A stretch of 64,000 nt of DNA from Streptomyces daqingensis (GTDB taxonomy: Bacteria; Actinomycetota; Actinomycetes; Streptomycetales; Streptomycetaceae), in the NCBI RefSeq assembly GCF_014645895.1, contig NZ_BMMP01000007.1:62001-126000 (forward strand). Reading direction: 5' to 3'. The translations under genes and the position numbers were made by a program. Numbering within the stretch: position 1 is the stretch's first letter; every line of letters starts with the position of its first letter. Positions 43,100 through 51,602 of the stretch are shown here, piece by piece. The notes beneath the pieces were generated by a model. It had not been told where the DNA came from and did not search any database. It worked only from the letters and a program-made list of their open reading frames with translations.

Positions 43100-43800
43100 T
43101 TCTCCCAGCCCCCCGGAATGTCCGCGCTGCCGACCTGCCACCAGGGCTGGACCCGGTAGTCGGTCTTGGTGTCCGCCTTCTCGTCACTCCACGGCGGCGG
43201 CGCCACCGGCGTGGTCGCGGAGCGGACCTGGATGCGCTCCACCGTGCCGCCGTTGAGCTCGGTACCGAAGCGGAGCATCACTATTCGCTTGATGTAGGTC
43301 TCGGACAGATCACCCCGCAGTCCGACGGGCTTGCCCTTGTCGTCGTGCGAACCGTTGTAGAACTCCCACGCCCTGCGCAGCTCGTTCTGCTGTATGTGGC
43401 TGGGGGCGACGTTGTGGTCGATGTCCTCGCCGTCCATGGCGGAGAGGTTGACCCAGCCGGTCGTCTCCGTGCCGCCGTCGGGCTTGGCGACCTTCGCGCG
43501 GGCGTGCACGGCTATGTTCTGCTGCAGCGGGTTGGGAGCGAACAGCTTCCAGTTCTGCTCGAACTCCGGGTAGATGTAGTCGTCGACGCCCTGACCGTGC
43601 TTCTTGGTCATGGTGTTCGAGGGCGCGACGTGCAGGAAGACCATCACCAGATGGACGGCCACGGCGACGGCCACCGCCGCCACGGAGACAGCCATGATCA
43701 TGCGCGCGGGCAGCGACATGGCCGCGTGGCCCCCACCGCGCGCCTCCCCAGGCCGCCCGCCGCTCTCCGGCGGCGGTGCCTGCTGCTCTGCTGGCTCCAT
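43096..43800 (-). CDS. DUF5819 membrane-anchored protein
   Basis: This is a 234-residue protein with one membrane helix at about 32-58 (ARMIMAVSVAAVAVAVAVHLVMVFLHVAP). An outer domain contains YIYPEFEQNWKLFAPNPLQQNIAVHARAK, WVNLSAMDGEDIDHN and TYIKRIVMLRF. This is the DUF5819 family, repeatedly found beside HTTM genes in actinomycetes. The outer domain may present or modify something for the HTTM partner. GGGGAGGG lies just upstream of the ATG. It is divergent from paaA. Confidence 0.87.
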   Translation of the reverse strand: MEPAEQQAPPPESGGRPGEARGGGHAAMSLPARMIMAVSVAAVAVAVAVHLVMVFLHVAPSNTMTKKHGQGVDDYIYPEFEQNWKLFAPNPLQQNIAVHARAKVAKPDGGTETTGWVNLSAMDGEDIDHNVAPSHIQQNELRRAWEFYNGSHDDKGKPVGLRGDLSETYIKRIVMLRFGTELNGGTVERIQVRSATTPVAPPPWSDEKADTKTDYRVQPWWQVGSADIPGGWEK

Positions 43801-43892
43801 GCCCTCCCCTGCTCCCCACGTTCATGTCCCGAGGTACGGCCTCAGAGATTATTCGAGCCTTGACACCCTATGGGGCCGCACCTCACCATTGA

Positions 43893-43906
43893 ACCGAACG
43901 ATCGGT
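43893..43906. promoter_or_regulatory. PaaR-type operator before paaA
   Basis: ACCGAACGATCGGT is identical to the 14-mer at paaN/paaR. It lies 41 bases before the paaA ATG, where it would overlap the promoter. Confidence 0.7.
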
Positions 43907-43947
43907 CGGTAGGCGGCGCGGCTTCGGCCGTCGGCAAGGGGGTCGAG

Positions 43948-45009
43948 ATGACATCGGTGCTGCTCGGCGAAGGCGCACAGAGCTCCGAGGGTCCGGCGGA
44001 CCCGCTTGCGGATTTCGAAGGTGCGATCGCCGCGGACGAGCGGATCGAACCGCGGGACTGGATGCCGGACGACTACCGGAAGACGCTGGTCCGGCAGATG
44101 GCCCAGCACGCGCACTCCGAGATCATCGGGATGCAGCCGGAGGCGAACTGGATCACCCGCGCCCCGTCGCTGCGCCGCAAGGCGATCCTGATGGCCAAGG
44201 TGCAGGACGAAGCGGGCCACGGCCTGTATCTCTACAGCGCCGCGGAGACTCTCGGCACGAGCCGCGAGGAGCTGCTCGACAAGCTGCACTCCGGCCGCCA
44301 GAAGTACAGCTCGATCTTCAACTACCCCACCCTGACCTGGGCGGACGTGGGCGCCATCGGCTGGCTCGTCGATGGCGCGGCGATCACGAACCAGGTGCCG
44401 CTGTGCCGCTGCTCCTACGGGCCGTACGCCCGGGCGATGATCCGCGTCTGCAAGGAGGAGTCCTTCCACCAGCGGCAGGGCTTCGAGCTGCTGCTCGCGC
44501 TGAGCCGGGGCACCGAGGCCCAGCACGCCATGGCGCAGGACGCCGTGGACCGGTGGTGGTGGCCGTCGCTGATGATGTTCGGCCCGCCGGACGACGAGTC
44601 CGCGCACAGCGCCCGCTCCATGGCCTGGAAGATCAAGCGTCATTCGAACGACGAGCTGCGCCAGCGCTTCGTGGACATCTGCGTGCCGCAGGCCGAGGCG
44701 CTCGGTCTGACCCTCCCCGACCCGGACCTGCGCTGGAACGAGGAGCGGGGCCACTGGGACTTCGGCCCGATCGACTGGGAGGAGTTCCGCCAGGTGCTGC
44801 AGGGCAACGGGCCGTGCAACGAGGAGCGGATCGGCCGCCGCAGGCAGGCGCACGAGGACGGCGCCTGGGTGCGGGACGCGGCCGCGGCGTACGCAGCGAA
44901 GCGCGGCACGGGCCGGCCAGCGGCACAGGCAGTGGCACAGGAACAGCCGCGGGCGCAGGCGCAGACACAGGATCAGCACGACGGGGAGACGGCGGTGAGC
45001 CCACGATGA
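43948..45009 (+). CDS. paaA: Phenylacetyl-CoA 1,2-epoxidase catalytic subunit PaaA
   Basis: This is a 353-residue di-iron monooxygenase subunit that epoxidises the ring of phenylacetyl-CoA. Iron-ligand helices show as [19 protein letters not shown] and [17 protein letters not shown] (ExxH motifs). The coenzyme A region includes [17 protein letters not shown], and the core ends near [15 protein letters not shown]. The last 45 residues are Ala/Gln-rich and not part of the family fold. AAGGGGG lies before the ATG; an upstream in-frame ATG (43870) would include the operator. It is first in a coupled paaABCDE operon. Confidence 0.95.
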   Translation: MTSVLLGEGAQSSEGPADPLADFEGAIAADERIEPRDWMPDDYRKTLVRQMAQHAHSEIIGMQPEANWITRAPSLRRKAILMAKVQDEAGHGLYLYSAAETLGTSREELLDKLHSGRQKYSSIFNYPTLTWADVGAIGWLVDGAAITNQVPLCRCSYGPYARAMIRVCKEESFHQRQGFELLLALSRGTEAQHAMAQDAVDRWWWPSLMMFGPPDDESAHSARSMAWKIKRHSNDELRQRFVDICVPQAEALGLTLPDPDLRWNEERGHWDFGPIDWEEFRQVLQGNGPCNEERIGRRRQAHEDGAWVRDAAAAYAAKRGTGRPAAQAVAQEQPRAQAQTQDQHDGETAVSPR

Positions 45010-45293
45010 GCAGCAGCGACTGGCCTCTGTGGGAGGTGTTCGTGAGGAGCAGGCGCGGCCTGTCGCACACTCACGCGGGCAGCCTGCACGCACCCGACGC
45101 CGAACTCGCGCTGCGCAACGCACGCGATCTCTACACGCGCCGCTCCGAGGGCGTCTCCGTGTGGGTGGTGCCGTCCGAGGCGATCACCGCGTCCTCCCCC
45201 GACGAGAAGGACCCCTTCTTCGCGCCCGCCGCGGACAAGCCGTACCGCCACCCCACGTTCTACGAGGTACCGGAAGGGGTGCGGAACCTGTGA
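45006..45293 (+). CDS. paaB: Phenylacetyl-CoA epoxidase subunit PaaB
   Basis: This 95-residue PaaB reads [41 protein letters not shown] and [10 protein letters not shown]. It bridges PaaA/PaaC heterodimers in the epoxidase complex. It overlaps paaA by four bases (ATGA) and paaC by four bases (GTGA), consistent with one polycistronic message. Confidence 0.95.
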   Translation: MSSSDWPLWEVFVRSRRGLSHTHAGSLHAPDAELALRNARDLYTRRSEGVSVWVVPSEAITASSPDEKDPFFAPAADKPYRHPTFYEVPEGVRNL

Positions 45294-46057
45294 CGCGCTC
45301 CCAGGACACCCCTGCCGGCGGCGGGGCAGCCACGCGCGCGGAGGCGGCGCTCGACAGCCCGCTCCTTCCGCTGGCCGACGACGCGCTCGTCCTCTCGCAC
45401 CGGCTGGGGGAGTGGGCGGGTCACGCGCCGGTGCTGGAGGAGGAGCTGGCGCTGGCCAACATCGCCCTCGACCTTCTCGGTCAGGCGCGCGTGCTCTACT
45501 CACAACTCGGCGACGAGGACGAACTCGCCTTCCTGCGCGAGGAACGGTCCTTCCGCAACTGCCAGCTCGTGGAGCAGCCCAACGGCGACTTCGCCTGCAC
45601 GATGGTCCGCCAGCTGTTCTTCTCCGCCTGCCAGGAGCTGCTCTTCGGCCAGCTCGCGGAGCTCGGCGATCCGCTCGCCTCGAAGGCCGTCAAAGAAGCC
45701 GAGTACCACCGCGACCACGCCGAGCACTGGACGATCCGCCTCGGCGACGGCACAGAGGAGAGCCACGCCCGTACGCAGCGGGCCGTGGACGGCCTGTGGA
45801 GGTACACGGGCGAGCTGTTCGAGCCGCTGCCGGGGCCGGCTCCCGTGGGCGCGGTCGACTGGGCGGCGCTGAGGGCGGGCTGGACGGAGCGGGTCACGCG
45901 CGTACTGACGTCCGCCACCCTCACGGTTCCGGACAGCCCCCAGAGCGGGGCGTGGGCGGCGGGCGCGGGCCGTCAGGGCCTGCACACCGAGCCGTTCGGG
46001 CGGATGCTCGCGGAGATGCAGCACCTCCACCGCAGCCACCCGGGGGCGTCGTGGTGA
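45290..46057 (+). CDS. paaC: Phenylacetyl-CoA epoxidase structural subunit PaaC
   Basis: This 255-residue ferritin-like helical subunit stabilises PaaA. It contains LGEWAGHAPVLEEELALANIALDLLGQARVLY, DELAFLREERSFRNCQLVEQPNGDF, KAVKEAEYHRDHAEHWTIRLGDGTEES and a C-terminal MLAEMQHLHRSHPGASW. The GTG overlaps the paaB stop. Confidence 0.94.
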   Translation: MTRSQDTPAGGGAATRAEAALDSPLLPLADDALVLSHRLGEWAGHAPVLEEELALANIALDLLGQARVLYSQLGDEDELAFLREERSFRNCQLVEQPNGDFACTMVRQLFFSACQELLFGQLAELGDPLASKAVKEAEYHRDHAEHWTIRLGDGTEESHARTQRAVDGLWRYTGELFEPLPGPAPVGAVDWAALRAGWTERVTRVLTSATLTVPDSPQSGAWAAGAGRQGLHTEPFGRMLAEMQHLHRSHPGASW

Positions 46058-46623
46058 CCGGCACGGCGCACGGCACGGCAGGCGCCGCGGTCGCCGCCTC
46101 TGCCCCCGCCTCCTCCGTCTCCGCCGCCGCCGGGCGGCGCCTGGAGGAGCTGTCGACGGTGGCGGGCTCCGTCCCCGACCCCGAACTCCCCGTGGTGACA
46201 CTCGCCGAGCTGGGTGTGCTGCGGGCCGTGCGGGAGCAGAGTCCCGGCGGTCCCGTCGAGGTCGAGATCACTCCGACGTACACCGGCTGCCCCGCGATCG
46301 AGACCATGGCCGCGGACATCGAACAGGCTCTGCGGGAGCACGGCGTCGCGGAGGTCTCCGTGCGCACCGTCCTCGCTCCCCCGTGGAGCACGGACGACAT
46401 CACGGACGAGGGGCGCCGCAAGCTCACCGAGGCCGGCATCGCGCCGCCTCGCGGCGGTTCACCCGGCGGCTCCGGGCCCGTGCCGCTCACGCTGGCCATC
46501 CGCTGCCCCAACTGCGGCTCGACCGAGACGAGCCTGATCAGCCGGTTCTCCTCCACGGCCTGCAAGGCGCTGCGCCGCTGCGAGGCGTGCCGGGAGCCGT
46601 TCGACCACTTCAAGGAGGTGTGA
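46054..46623 (+). CDS. paaD: PaaD, epoxidase maturation protein (MIP18/DUF59 with zinc ribbon)
   Basis: This 189-residue protein has a MIP18-like domain (VAGSVPDPELPVVTLAELGVLR, TPTYTGCPAIETMAADIEQAL) needed for iron-sulfur or di-iron maturation. A zinc-ribbon tail has Cys pairs, CPNCGST and CEACREPF. A GTG at 46051 is an equally possible start. Four-base overlap with paaC. Confidence 0.92.
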   Translation: MTGTAHGTAGAAVAASAPASSVSAAAGRRLEELSTVAGSVPDPELPVVTLAELGVLRAVREQSPGGPVEVEITPTYTGCPAIETMAADIEQALREHGVAEVSVRTVLAPPWSTDDITDEGRRKLTEAGIAPPRGGSPGGSGPVPLTLAIRCPNCGSTETSLISRFSSTACKALRRCEACREPFDHFKEV

Positions 46624-46631
46624 GCGGCGCC

Positions 46632-47771
46632 GTGAGCACCTTCCACGCACTCCGTGTCGCATCCGTCGACCGGCTCACAGACGACTCGGTCGCACTGACC
46701 ATCGCCGTGCCGCCCGAGCTGCGCTCCCTGTACGGCTACGCGCCCGGCCAGCACATCGCCCTGCGCCGGCACCGTGGCGAAGGCGCCGACGGTTCGGCGG
46801 GAGCGGACTCGGGCTCAGCGGCGTACACGGGCTCGGAGGTCAGGCGGACGTACTCGCTGTGCGCCCCCTCGTCGGACGCCCCGGAGACGCTGCGCGTCGG
46901 CATACGCGGCATCGAGGGCGGCGACTTCTCCACCTACGCCGTGAAGGAGCTGGCCCCGGGCGACACGGTGGACGTCCTGCCGCCCGCCGGCAGGTTCGTC
47001 CTCGAACCCCGGCCCGGCCACTTCGCCGCCGTGGTGGGCGGCAGCGGCATCACTCCCGTGCTCTCCATCGCCGCCACGCTCCTCGCGCGCGAGCCCGAGT
47101 CGCGCTTCTGCCTGATCCGCAGCGACAGGTCGACGGCGTCGACGATGTTCCTGGAGGAGGTGGCCGACCTCAAGGACCGCTTCCCCCACCGCTTCCAGCT
47201 GGTCACCGTGCTCTCCCGGGAGGAGCAGCAGAGCGGCCTGCCGTCCGGCCGTCTCGACACGGAGCGGCTGCGGCAGCTTCTGCCCGCGCTGCTGCCCGTC
47301 GAGGAGATCGCGGGCTGGTACCTGTGCGGCCCGCTCGGCCTGGTCGAAGGCGCGTCGCGGGCGATGCGCGAGCTGGGCGTACCGCGGGGCCGCATCCACC
47401 AGGAGATCTTCCACGTCACCGACGCACCGGCGGCGCCCGCGGGCGAGGCAGCCCGGGCGCCGGGCGCCGGGGCGGACGGCGCAGCCGCTGCCCGGGCCGC
47501 CGCGGTCACGGCGACTCTCGACGGACGTTCGGGCTCCTGGCCGATGAACGAGGGCGAGTCCGTGCTGGAGACGGTGCTGCGCCACCGCGCCGACGCACCG
47601 TTCGCGTGCAAGGGCGGCGTGTGCGGCACCTGCCGGGTGCGTCTGGTCTCGGGCGACGTCCACATGGAGCGCAATTACGCCCTGGAGGAGGACGAACTGG
47701 AGGCGGGGTACGTGCTCGCCTGCCAGTCCCGTCCCCTCACGTCAGCGGTGGAAGTGGACTTCGACGGCTGA
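46632..47771 (+). CDS. paaE: PaaE, phenylacetyl-CoA epoxidase reductase
   Basis: This 379-residue electron-transfer protein passes electrons from NADPH through FAD and a 2Fe-2S cluster to the epoxidase. FAD site: VRRTYSLCAPSSD. NAD site: FAAVVGGSGITPVLSIAATLL. Plant-type ferredoxin domain: CKGGVCGTCRVRLVSG and a final VLACQSRP. An Ala/Gly-rich linker (about 265-290) joins the halves. AAGGAGGTG at the paaD end points to the GTG at 46632; an in-frame GTG at 46620 lies too close to it. paaG/H/J/K-type genes are not adjacent, so the rest of the pathway is elsewhere. Confidence 0.94.
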   Translation: MSTFHALRVASVDRLTDDSVALTIAVPPELRSLYGYAPGQHIALRRHRGEGADGSAGADSGSAAYTGSEVRRTYSLCAPSSDAPETLRVGIRGIEGGDFSTYAVKELAPGDTVDVLPPAGRFVLEPRPGHFAAVVGGSGITPVLSIAATLLAREPESRFCLIRSDRSTASTMFLEEVADLKDRFPHRFQLVTVLSREEQQSGLPSGRLDTERLRQLLPALLPVEEIAGWYLCGPLGLVEGASRAMRELGVPRGRIHQEIFHVTDAPAAPAGEAARAPGAGADGAAAARAAAVTATLDGRSGSWPMNEGESVLETVLRHRADAPFACKGGVCGTCRVRLVSGDVHMERNYALEEDELEAGYVLACQSRPLTSAVEVDFDG

Positions 47772-47996
47772 GGCCGAGCCCGAGGCGGATGACCGGGTCC
47801 GGGCCGGTACCCGGGCGGCCCGGGGGATGCCCAAGTCCCGGACCGGGAAGCGGGGCGCGCGGGACGGCGTTGCGCCCGTCCTGCGCACAGGGCTCTGCCT
47901 GCGTACGGCGCCCGTCCTGTTCTGGGCCCGCCTGAAGGTCCGCGGGACCTGCCGTCGCGGGCCGCCGAGGCACCGGAAGAGCCGTCAGGAGAGCCG

Positions 47997-48338
47997 TCAG
48001 GCGACGTGCGCCGGGTCCGTGTCACCCGTGAGGGGGCGTCCGGCCGCCTCCCAGGCGAGCATGCCGCCGTCCACGTTCACCGCGTCGACGCCCTGCTGGC
48101 GCAGGTACTGCGTGACCTGCGCCGAGCGCCCGCCCACGCGGCAGACCACGTAGACGCGCTCGCCCTCGCCGGCGCGCTCGTGCAACTCACCGATCCTGCC
48201 GACGAATTCGCTCATGGGGATGTGCAGTGCGCCCTCGGCGCGGCCCGCGGCCCACTCGTCGTTCTCGCGGACGTCCAGCAACAGGGCGTCCGCGGGCACC
48301 GACGCGACGTCGACCTGCGGCAACTGACCGTTCTGCAT
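47997..48338 (-). CDS. Single-domain rhodanese-like protein
   Basis: This is a 113-residue rhodanese domain with LLLDVRENDEWAAGRAEGALHIPMSEF and the active-site loop VCRVGGRSAQV, in which the catalytic cysteine is present. It ends VNVDGGMLAWEAAGRPL. It transfers sulfane sulfur in the cytoplasm. The 225-base gap to paaE (47772-47996) holds only GC-rich repeats and no gene. Confidence 0.9.
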   Translation of the reverse strand: MQNGQLPQVDVASVPADALLLDVRENDEWAAGRAEGALHIPMSEFVGRIGELHERAGEGERVYVVCRVGGRSAQVTQYLRQQGVDAVNVDGGMLAWEAAGRPLTGDTDPAHVA

Positions 48339-48352
48339 TGCTCGGCTCTCTC

Positions 48353-49477
48353 TCAGTTCTCTTCCGCGGCCGTGCCGGCGTCACCCGCGCCGCGTCCGCT
48401 GTCCGCACCGGGGGCGGCTCCGTCCGCATTCTCCGCGGCTCCGGGTCCGGCCGACGTACCTGCCGCGGACACGTCCGCCGCAGGTACGTCCGCAGGGGCC
48501 GAGTCCGCCGCTCCGGACGGCTCGCTTTCCGGCCGCACCGCCCCGCCGGCTTTCATCACCTCGGTCAGGCGCCCCAACTCCGCCTCCCGCTCGGCCACTT
48601 GCTGCAGCAGCTGCTCGGCGATCTCCTCCAGCAGCTTGTCGGGGTCGTCCGGGGCCATTTTCAGCATCGCGCCGATCGCGCTCTGCTCCATCTCGGCCAC
48701 CATGGCGGTCAGCGCCTCCTTGCGCTCCGCCAGCCATTCCAGCCGGGCGTACAGCAACTCGCTCTGCGCAAGCCGCGCTTCGGGCTCCTCCTCGCGCGGC
48801 CCTGCCTCCCACTCCTCCAGCAGTTCGCGCAGCGCGTCCGTGTCACCGTCCCCGTAGGCCTTGTTGACGCGCACAAGGAACTCCTCGCGCCGCTTGCGCT
48901 CCGCCTCCTCCTGCGCCAGGTCGGGGTGGGCCTTGCGGACCAGCTCCCGGTACGCCTTGCGCGCCTCCTCGCTGGGACGCACCCGGCTCGGGGGCCGGAC
49001 GTTCCGCTCGGTGAGCATGGCGGAGGCCTCGGGCGAAAGCCCCTCGGAGTCGATCCAGCCGTGGAACAGCTCCTCGACGCGGGGCATCGGCAGCACCGCC
49101 GCCCGCAGCTCCCGCGCCTTGCGCAGGTCGTCCGGGTCGCCGCTGATCGCCGCGGCCACCTCGGCGATGCTCGCGTCCAGCTCGTCCAGGCGCGCGTACA
49201 TGGGGCCGAGGCGCTGGTGGTGCAGGCGGGAGAAGTTCTCGATCTCGATGCGGAACGTCTCCACCGCGATCTCGTATTCGATCAGCGCGGTCTCGGCGGC
49301 CCGTACCGCCCGCTCCAGCCGCTCCGTGCCCGGCTCACCGGCCTGCCCGCCCCCGTCCGGGGCGGGCGCCTGCTCCGGAGATCCGGCAGGGCCGGGCACG
49401 CCGTCCGGCTGCCCTCGGTCGTCCGGCTGCCCGGGCTGCTCCGGCTCTTCGGCTTGCGCTTCCGGGTTCGCTTTCAT
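48353..49477 (-). CDS. J-domain-containing protein
   Basis: This is a 374-residue protein. After a disordered start (1-50), a helical region leads to a J-domain (about 165-215) with AYRELVRKAHPDLAQEEAERKRREEFLVRVNKAYGDG, keeping the HPD motif that activates DnaK. Long charged helices follow (about 225-315), and the tail repeats Ala/Gly/Asp blocks (VPAADVSAAGTSAG). There is no Gly/Phe or zinc region, so it is not a general DnaJ but a specialised Hsp70 partner. The ATG at 49477 follows an AGGGTGGG-type site; an in-frame GTG at 49486 is possible. It lies 14 bases before the rhodanese gene. Confidence 0.87.
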   Translation of the reverse strand: MKANPEAQAEEPEQPGQPDDRGQPDGVPGPAGSPEQAPAPDGGGQAGEPGTERLERAVRAAETALIEYEIAVETFRIEIENFSRLHHQRLGPMYARLDELDASIAEVAAAISGDPDDLRKARELRAAVLPMPRVEELFHGWIDSEGLSPEASAMLTERNVRPPSRVRPSEEARKAYRELVRKAHPDLAQEEAERKRREEFLVRVNKAYGDGDTDALRELLEEWEAGPREEEPEARLAQSELLYARLEWLAERKEALTAMVAEMEQSAIGAMLKMAPDDPDKLLEEIAEQLLQQVAEREAELGRLTEVMKAGGAVRPESEPSGAADSAPADVPAADVSAAGTSAGPGAAENADGAAPGADSGRGAGDAGTAAEEN

Positions 49478-49528
49478 CGGGCCCACCCTACGGAAGGGCG
49501 TCCGGCCTTCCCAGCGCGCCTGCGCGGA

Positions 49529-49924
49529 TCACGCGCGGAACTCCTGCGGGCAGCCGGCCGCTTCGTCGGGCAGGTGCGCGTCCGCCCAGCGCGTGAGCTC
49601 CGTCATCGCGGGCTTGAGCGCCAGGCCCGCGTCGCTGAGCCGATAGCTGACCCGCAGCGGGGGGCCTTCCTCCACGGTCCGTACGACCAGGCCGAGCGCG
49701 CCCAGTTCGCTCAGCCGGTCGGAGAGCATGCGCTCACTGATGCCCGGTACCGCGCGACGGAGCTGCGCGAAGTGGCCCGGCCCGTTCATGAGCGCCGCCA
49801 GGACCAGTCCGGTCCAGCGCTTGCCCAGCATCTGGAAGACCCGTGTGATCCCGCTCTCAGGCGCCATGCACTGCTCGACAGCGGGCGCCGCTTCCTCCTG
49901 CGTCTGGTTCCCGGGCTCTGCCAT
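49529..49924 (-). CDS. HxlR-family transcriptional regulator
   Basis: This 131-residue winged-helix regulator reads MLGKRWTGLVLAALMNGPGHFAQLRRAVPGISERMLSDRLSELGALGLVVRTV. Cys19 (EQCMAP) sits where redox-sensing HxlR/YodB proteins carry a reactive cysteine. It is divergent from the azoreductase gene and probably senses quinones or electrophiles that the azoreductase detoxifies. Confidence 0.9.
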   Translation of the reverse strand: MAEPGNQTQEEAAPAVEQCMAPESGITRVFQMLGKRWTGLVLAALMNGPGHFAQLRRAVPGISERMLSDRLSELGALGLVVRTVEEGPPLRVSYRLSDAGLALKPAMTELTRWADAHLPDEAAGCPQEFRA

Positions 49925-49962
49925 GGCTCAAGGGTACTGCGCCGAGACAAGGGGATGAAAAA

Positions 49963-50030
49963 AAGTAAGCTCCTGTGTTATCAATAGTTGCAGCCCTAAA
50001 GCGCACCTACTTATGCATCCAAAGGAGCTT
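49963..50030. promoter_or_regulatory. Divergent HxlR/azoreductase operator-promoter region
   Basis: This is an AT-rich gap with spaced inverted arms: AAGTA (49963-49967)/TACTT (50008-50012), and AAGCTCC (49967-49973)/GGAGCTT (50024-50030). The inner promoter would serve the azoreductase gene; the HxlR protein is the likely binder. Confidence 0.4.
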
Positions 50031-50035
50031 CCCTC

Positions 50036-50695
50036 ATGGCGACCCTGCTTCACATCGACTCCTCGCTCTTCCCGCAGGAGGGTTCCGTCTCGCGCGCCGT
50101 CGCCGCGTCGTTCCGCACCGCGTGGGAGGAGCAGCACCCGGAGGGCACCGTCGTCCACCGGGACCTGGCAGCCGATCCGCTGCCGCACCTCGACCAGACT
50201 GCCGCGGCGGCCGGCTTCGCCGCGCCGGACGCCCGCACCCCCGAACAGGCCGCCGCCTACGCGCTCCGCGACCGGCTGGCCCGGGAGCTCGAGGAGGCGG
50301 ACGCCGTGCTGATCGGGGCGCCGATGTACAACTACACGATCCCCTCGACACTGAAGGCGTGGGTCGACCACGTGATCCTGCAGGGCCGCACCGCGGGCAC
50401 GGACAAGCCCTCCGGAGCGGGCACGCCCACCGTGGTGGTGGCCAGCAGGGGCGGCGGCTACGGGCCCGGCACCCCGCGCGAGAGCTTCGAGTTCGTGCAG
50501 AACTACCTGGGCAAGGTCCTGGGCGAGGTCATGGGCCTGGACGTGGAGTTCGTGGTCCCGGAGCTCACCCTGGCCCCCGTCACCCCGGGCATGGAGTCCC
50601 TCGTCGACCAGGCGGAGGTCTCGCGCGCCCGGGCCCACGAGGCGGCGGAGACGCACGCCAAGAACCTCGCCGCCCGGCTCACCGCGGCCGCCTGA
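50036..50695 (+). CDS. azoR: FMN-dependent NADH:quinone/azo reductase
   Basis: This 219-residue flavodoxin-like enzyme resembles AzoR/AcpD. It reduces quinones and azo compounds with NADH. Features: LLHIDSSLFPQEGSVSRAVAASF at the phosphate loop, LIGAPMYNYTIPSTLKAWVDHVILQGRT and VVVASRGGGYGPGTP. AAAGGAGC precedes the ATG. The divergent HxlR regulator is the expected controller. Confidence 0.92.
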   Translation: MATLLHIDSSLFPQEGSVSRAVAASFRTAWEEQHPEGTVVHRDLAADPLPHLDQTAAAAGFAAPDARTPEQAAAYALRDRLARELEEADAVLIGAPMYNYTIPSTLKAWVDHVILQGRTAGTDKPSGAGTPTVVVASRGGGYGPGTPRESFEFVQNYLGKVLGEVMGLDVEFVVPELTLAPVTPGMESLVDQAEVSRARAHEAAETHAKNLAARLTAAA

Positions 50696-50827
50696 ACAGC
50701 CGGCCGCCCGGACACCCCGGCGAGCCACCACCGAGCCCACCGGCGCCTGCCGGCGGGCTCGCGGGCGTACGGGCGGGACGTCCGCGCAGGCCGTACGGGC
50801 AAGCAGACGGGCGGCCCCTGACGCGGG

Positions 50828-51505
50828 TCAGCCCCTCCCCGAGCCCCCTGCGCCGCCCGCCCCGGAACCCGCCTCCCTGCCGCGCCGCCCGTGCAACTCC
50901 CGCAGCGCACCCGCCAGTTGCTCGCCGTTGAGGGGCTCCGCCGGCAACGGCGACGCCCCCTCCTTGCGCAGCCCGTCGACGAACAGCGCCAGCAACCGCC
51001 GCCACGAGCCCGGCGAGGCAGCCTCCGCGGCAGGGACCGCACGTCCCACCACCGCCAGCGCGAACAGCAGGTCCTCGACCGAGAGATCGTCGCGCGCCGT
51101 CCCCTCGCGTACGCAGCGCGCGAGCAGCCCGCGGAAGGTCTCGGCGTTGTGCGCGTGGAGGGCGTCCAGCGTCGGCAGGCCCTCGACGCCGGTGGTCAGC
51201 AGGTCGGTCGCGCCGCGGTCGGCGGCGAGCCCCGTGAAGAGACGCTCGACGTAGGAGATCAGACCGCTCCAGGGATCCTCCGCCCTGCGCGCTTCCTCAC
51301 CGGCCTCGACGGTGGCCGTGAGCATGTCGTGGAAGACGGCCTCGATGAGGGAGGCCCGGTCCGGGAAGCGCCGGTAGAGCGTGGCGTTGCCGACCCCGGC
51401 CCGCCGGGCGATCACGTCGAGCGGCGCCTCGACGCCCTGCTCCGCGTAGATCTCGCGGGCCGCCGCGAGGACCGCCTCGCGGTTCCGCTGCGCGTCTCGT
51501 CTCAC
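50828..51505 (-). CDS. TetR-family regulator divergent from a P450 gene
   Basis: This is a 225-residue TetR protein. The DNA-binding part reads NREAVLAAAREIYAEQGVEAPLDVIARRAGVGNATLYRRFPDRASLIEAVF. The ligand domain ends with a Gly/Arg-rich tail (GREAGSGAGGAGGSGRG). The GTG at 51505 (VRRDAQRNREAV) is the family-like start; the frame upstream overlaps the operator. It probably represses itself and the divergent P450. Confidence 0.87.
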   Translation of the reverse strand: MRRDAQRNREAVLAAAREIYAEQGVEAPLDVIARRAGVGNATLYRRFPDRASLIEAVFHDMLTATVEAGEEARRAEDPWSGLISYVERLFTGLAADRGATDLLTTGVEGLPTLDALHAHNAETFRGLLARCVREGTARDDLSVEDLLFALAVVGRAVPAAEAASPGSWRRLLALFVDGLRKEGASPLPAEPLNGEQLAGALRELHGRRGREAGSGAGGAGGSGRG

Positions 51506-51529
51506 GCAGCGCACCGTACCCGACCGTGG

Positions 51530-51582
51530 AGCACTCCCCACTTCCCTGCTACGGTCGCTTAAGTGGGGACCACTCCTCACTT
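51530..51582. promoter_or_regulatory. TetR operator between regulator and P450 genes
   Basis: Arms AAGTGGGGA (51561-51569) and TCCTCACTT (51574-51582) form an 8-of-9 inverted repeat around CCAC. A related sequence AGCACTCCCCACTT (51530-51543) is a partial second copy. A dimeric repressor could cover both divergent promoters. Confidence 0.5.
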
Positions 51583-51602
51583 GATTCTCTCTGGAGCCGC
51601 CG

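Noticed and set aside
48430..48500. Inverted repeat ACGTACCTGCCGC/GCGGCAGGTACGT-like in the J-domain gene as a terminator
   Set aside because: It lies inside coding sequence and follows from the repeated protein motif VPAADVSAAGTSAG.
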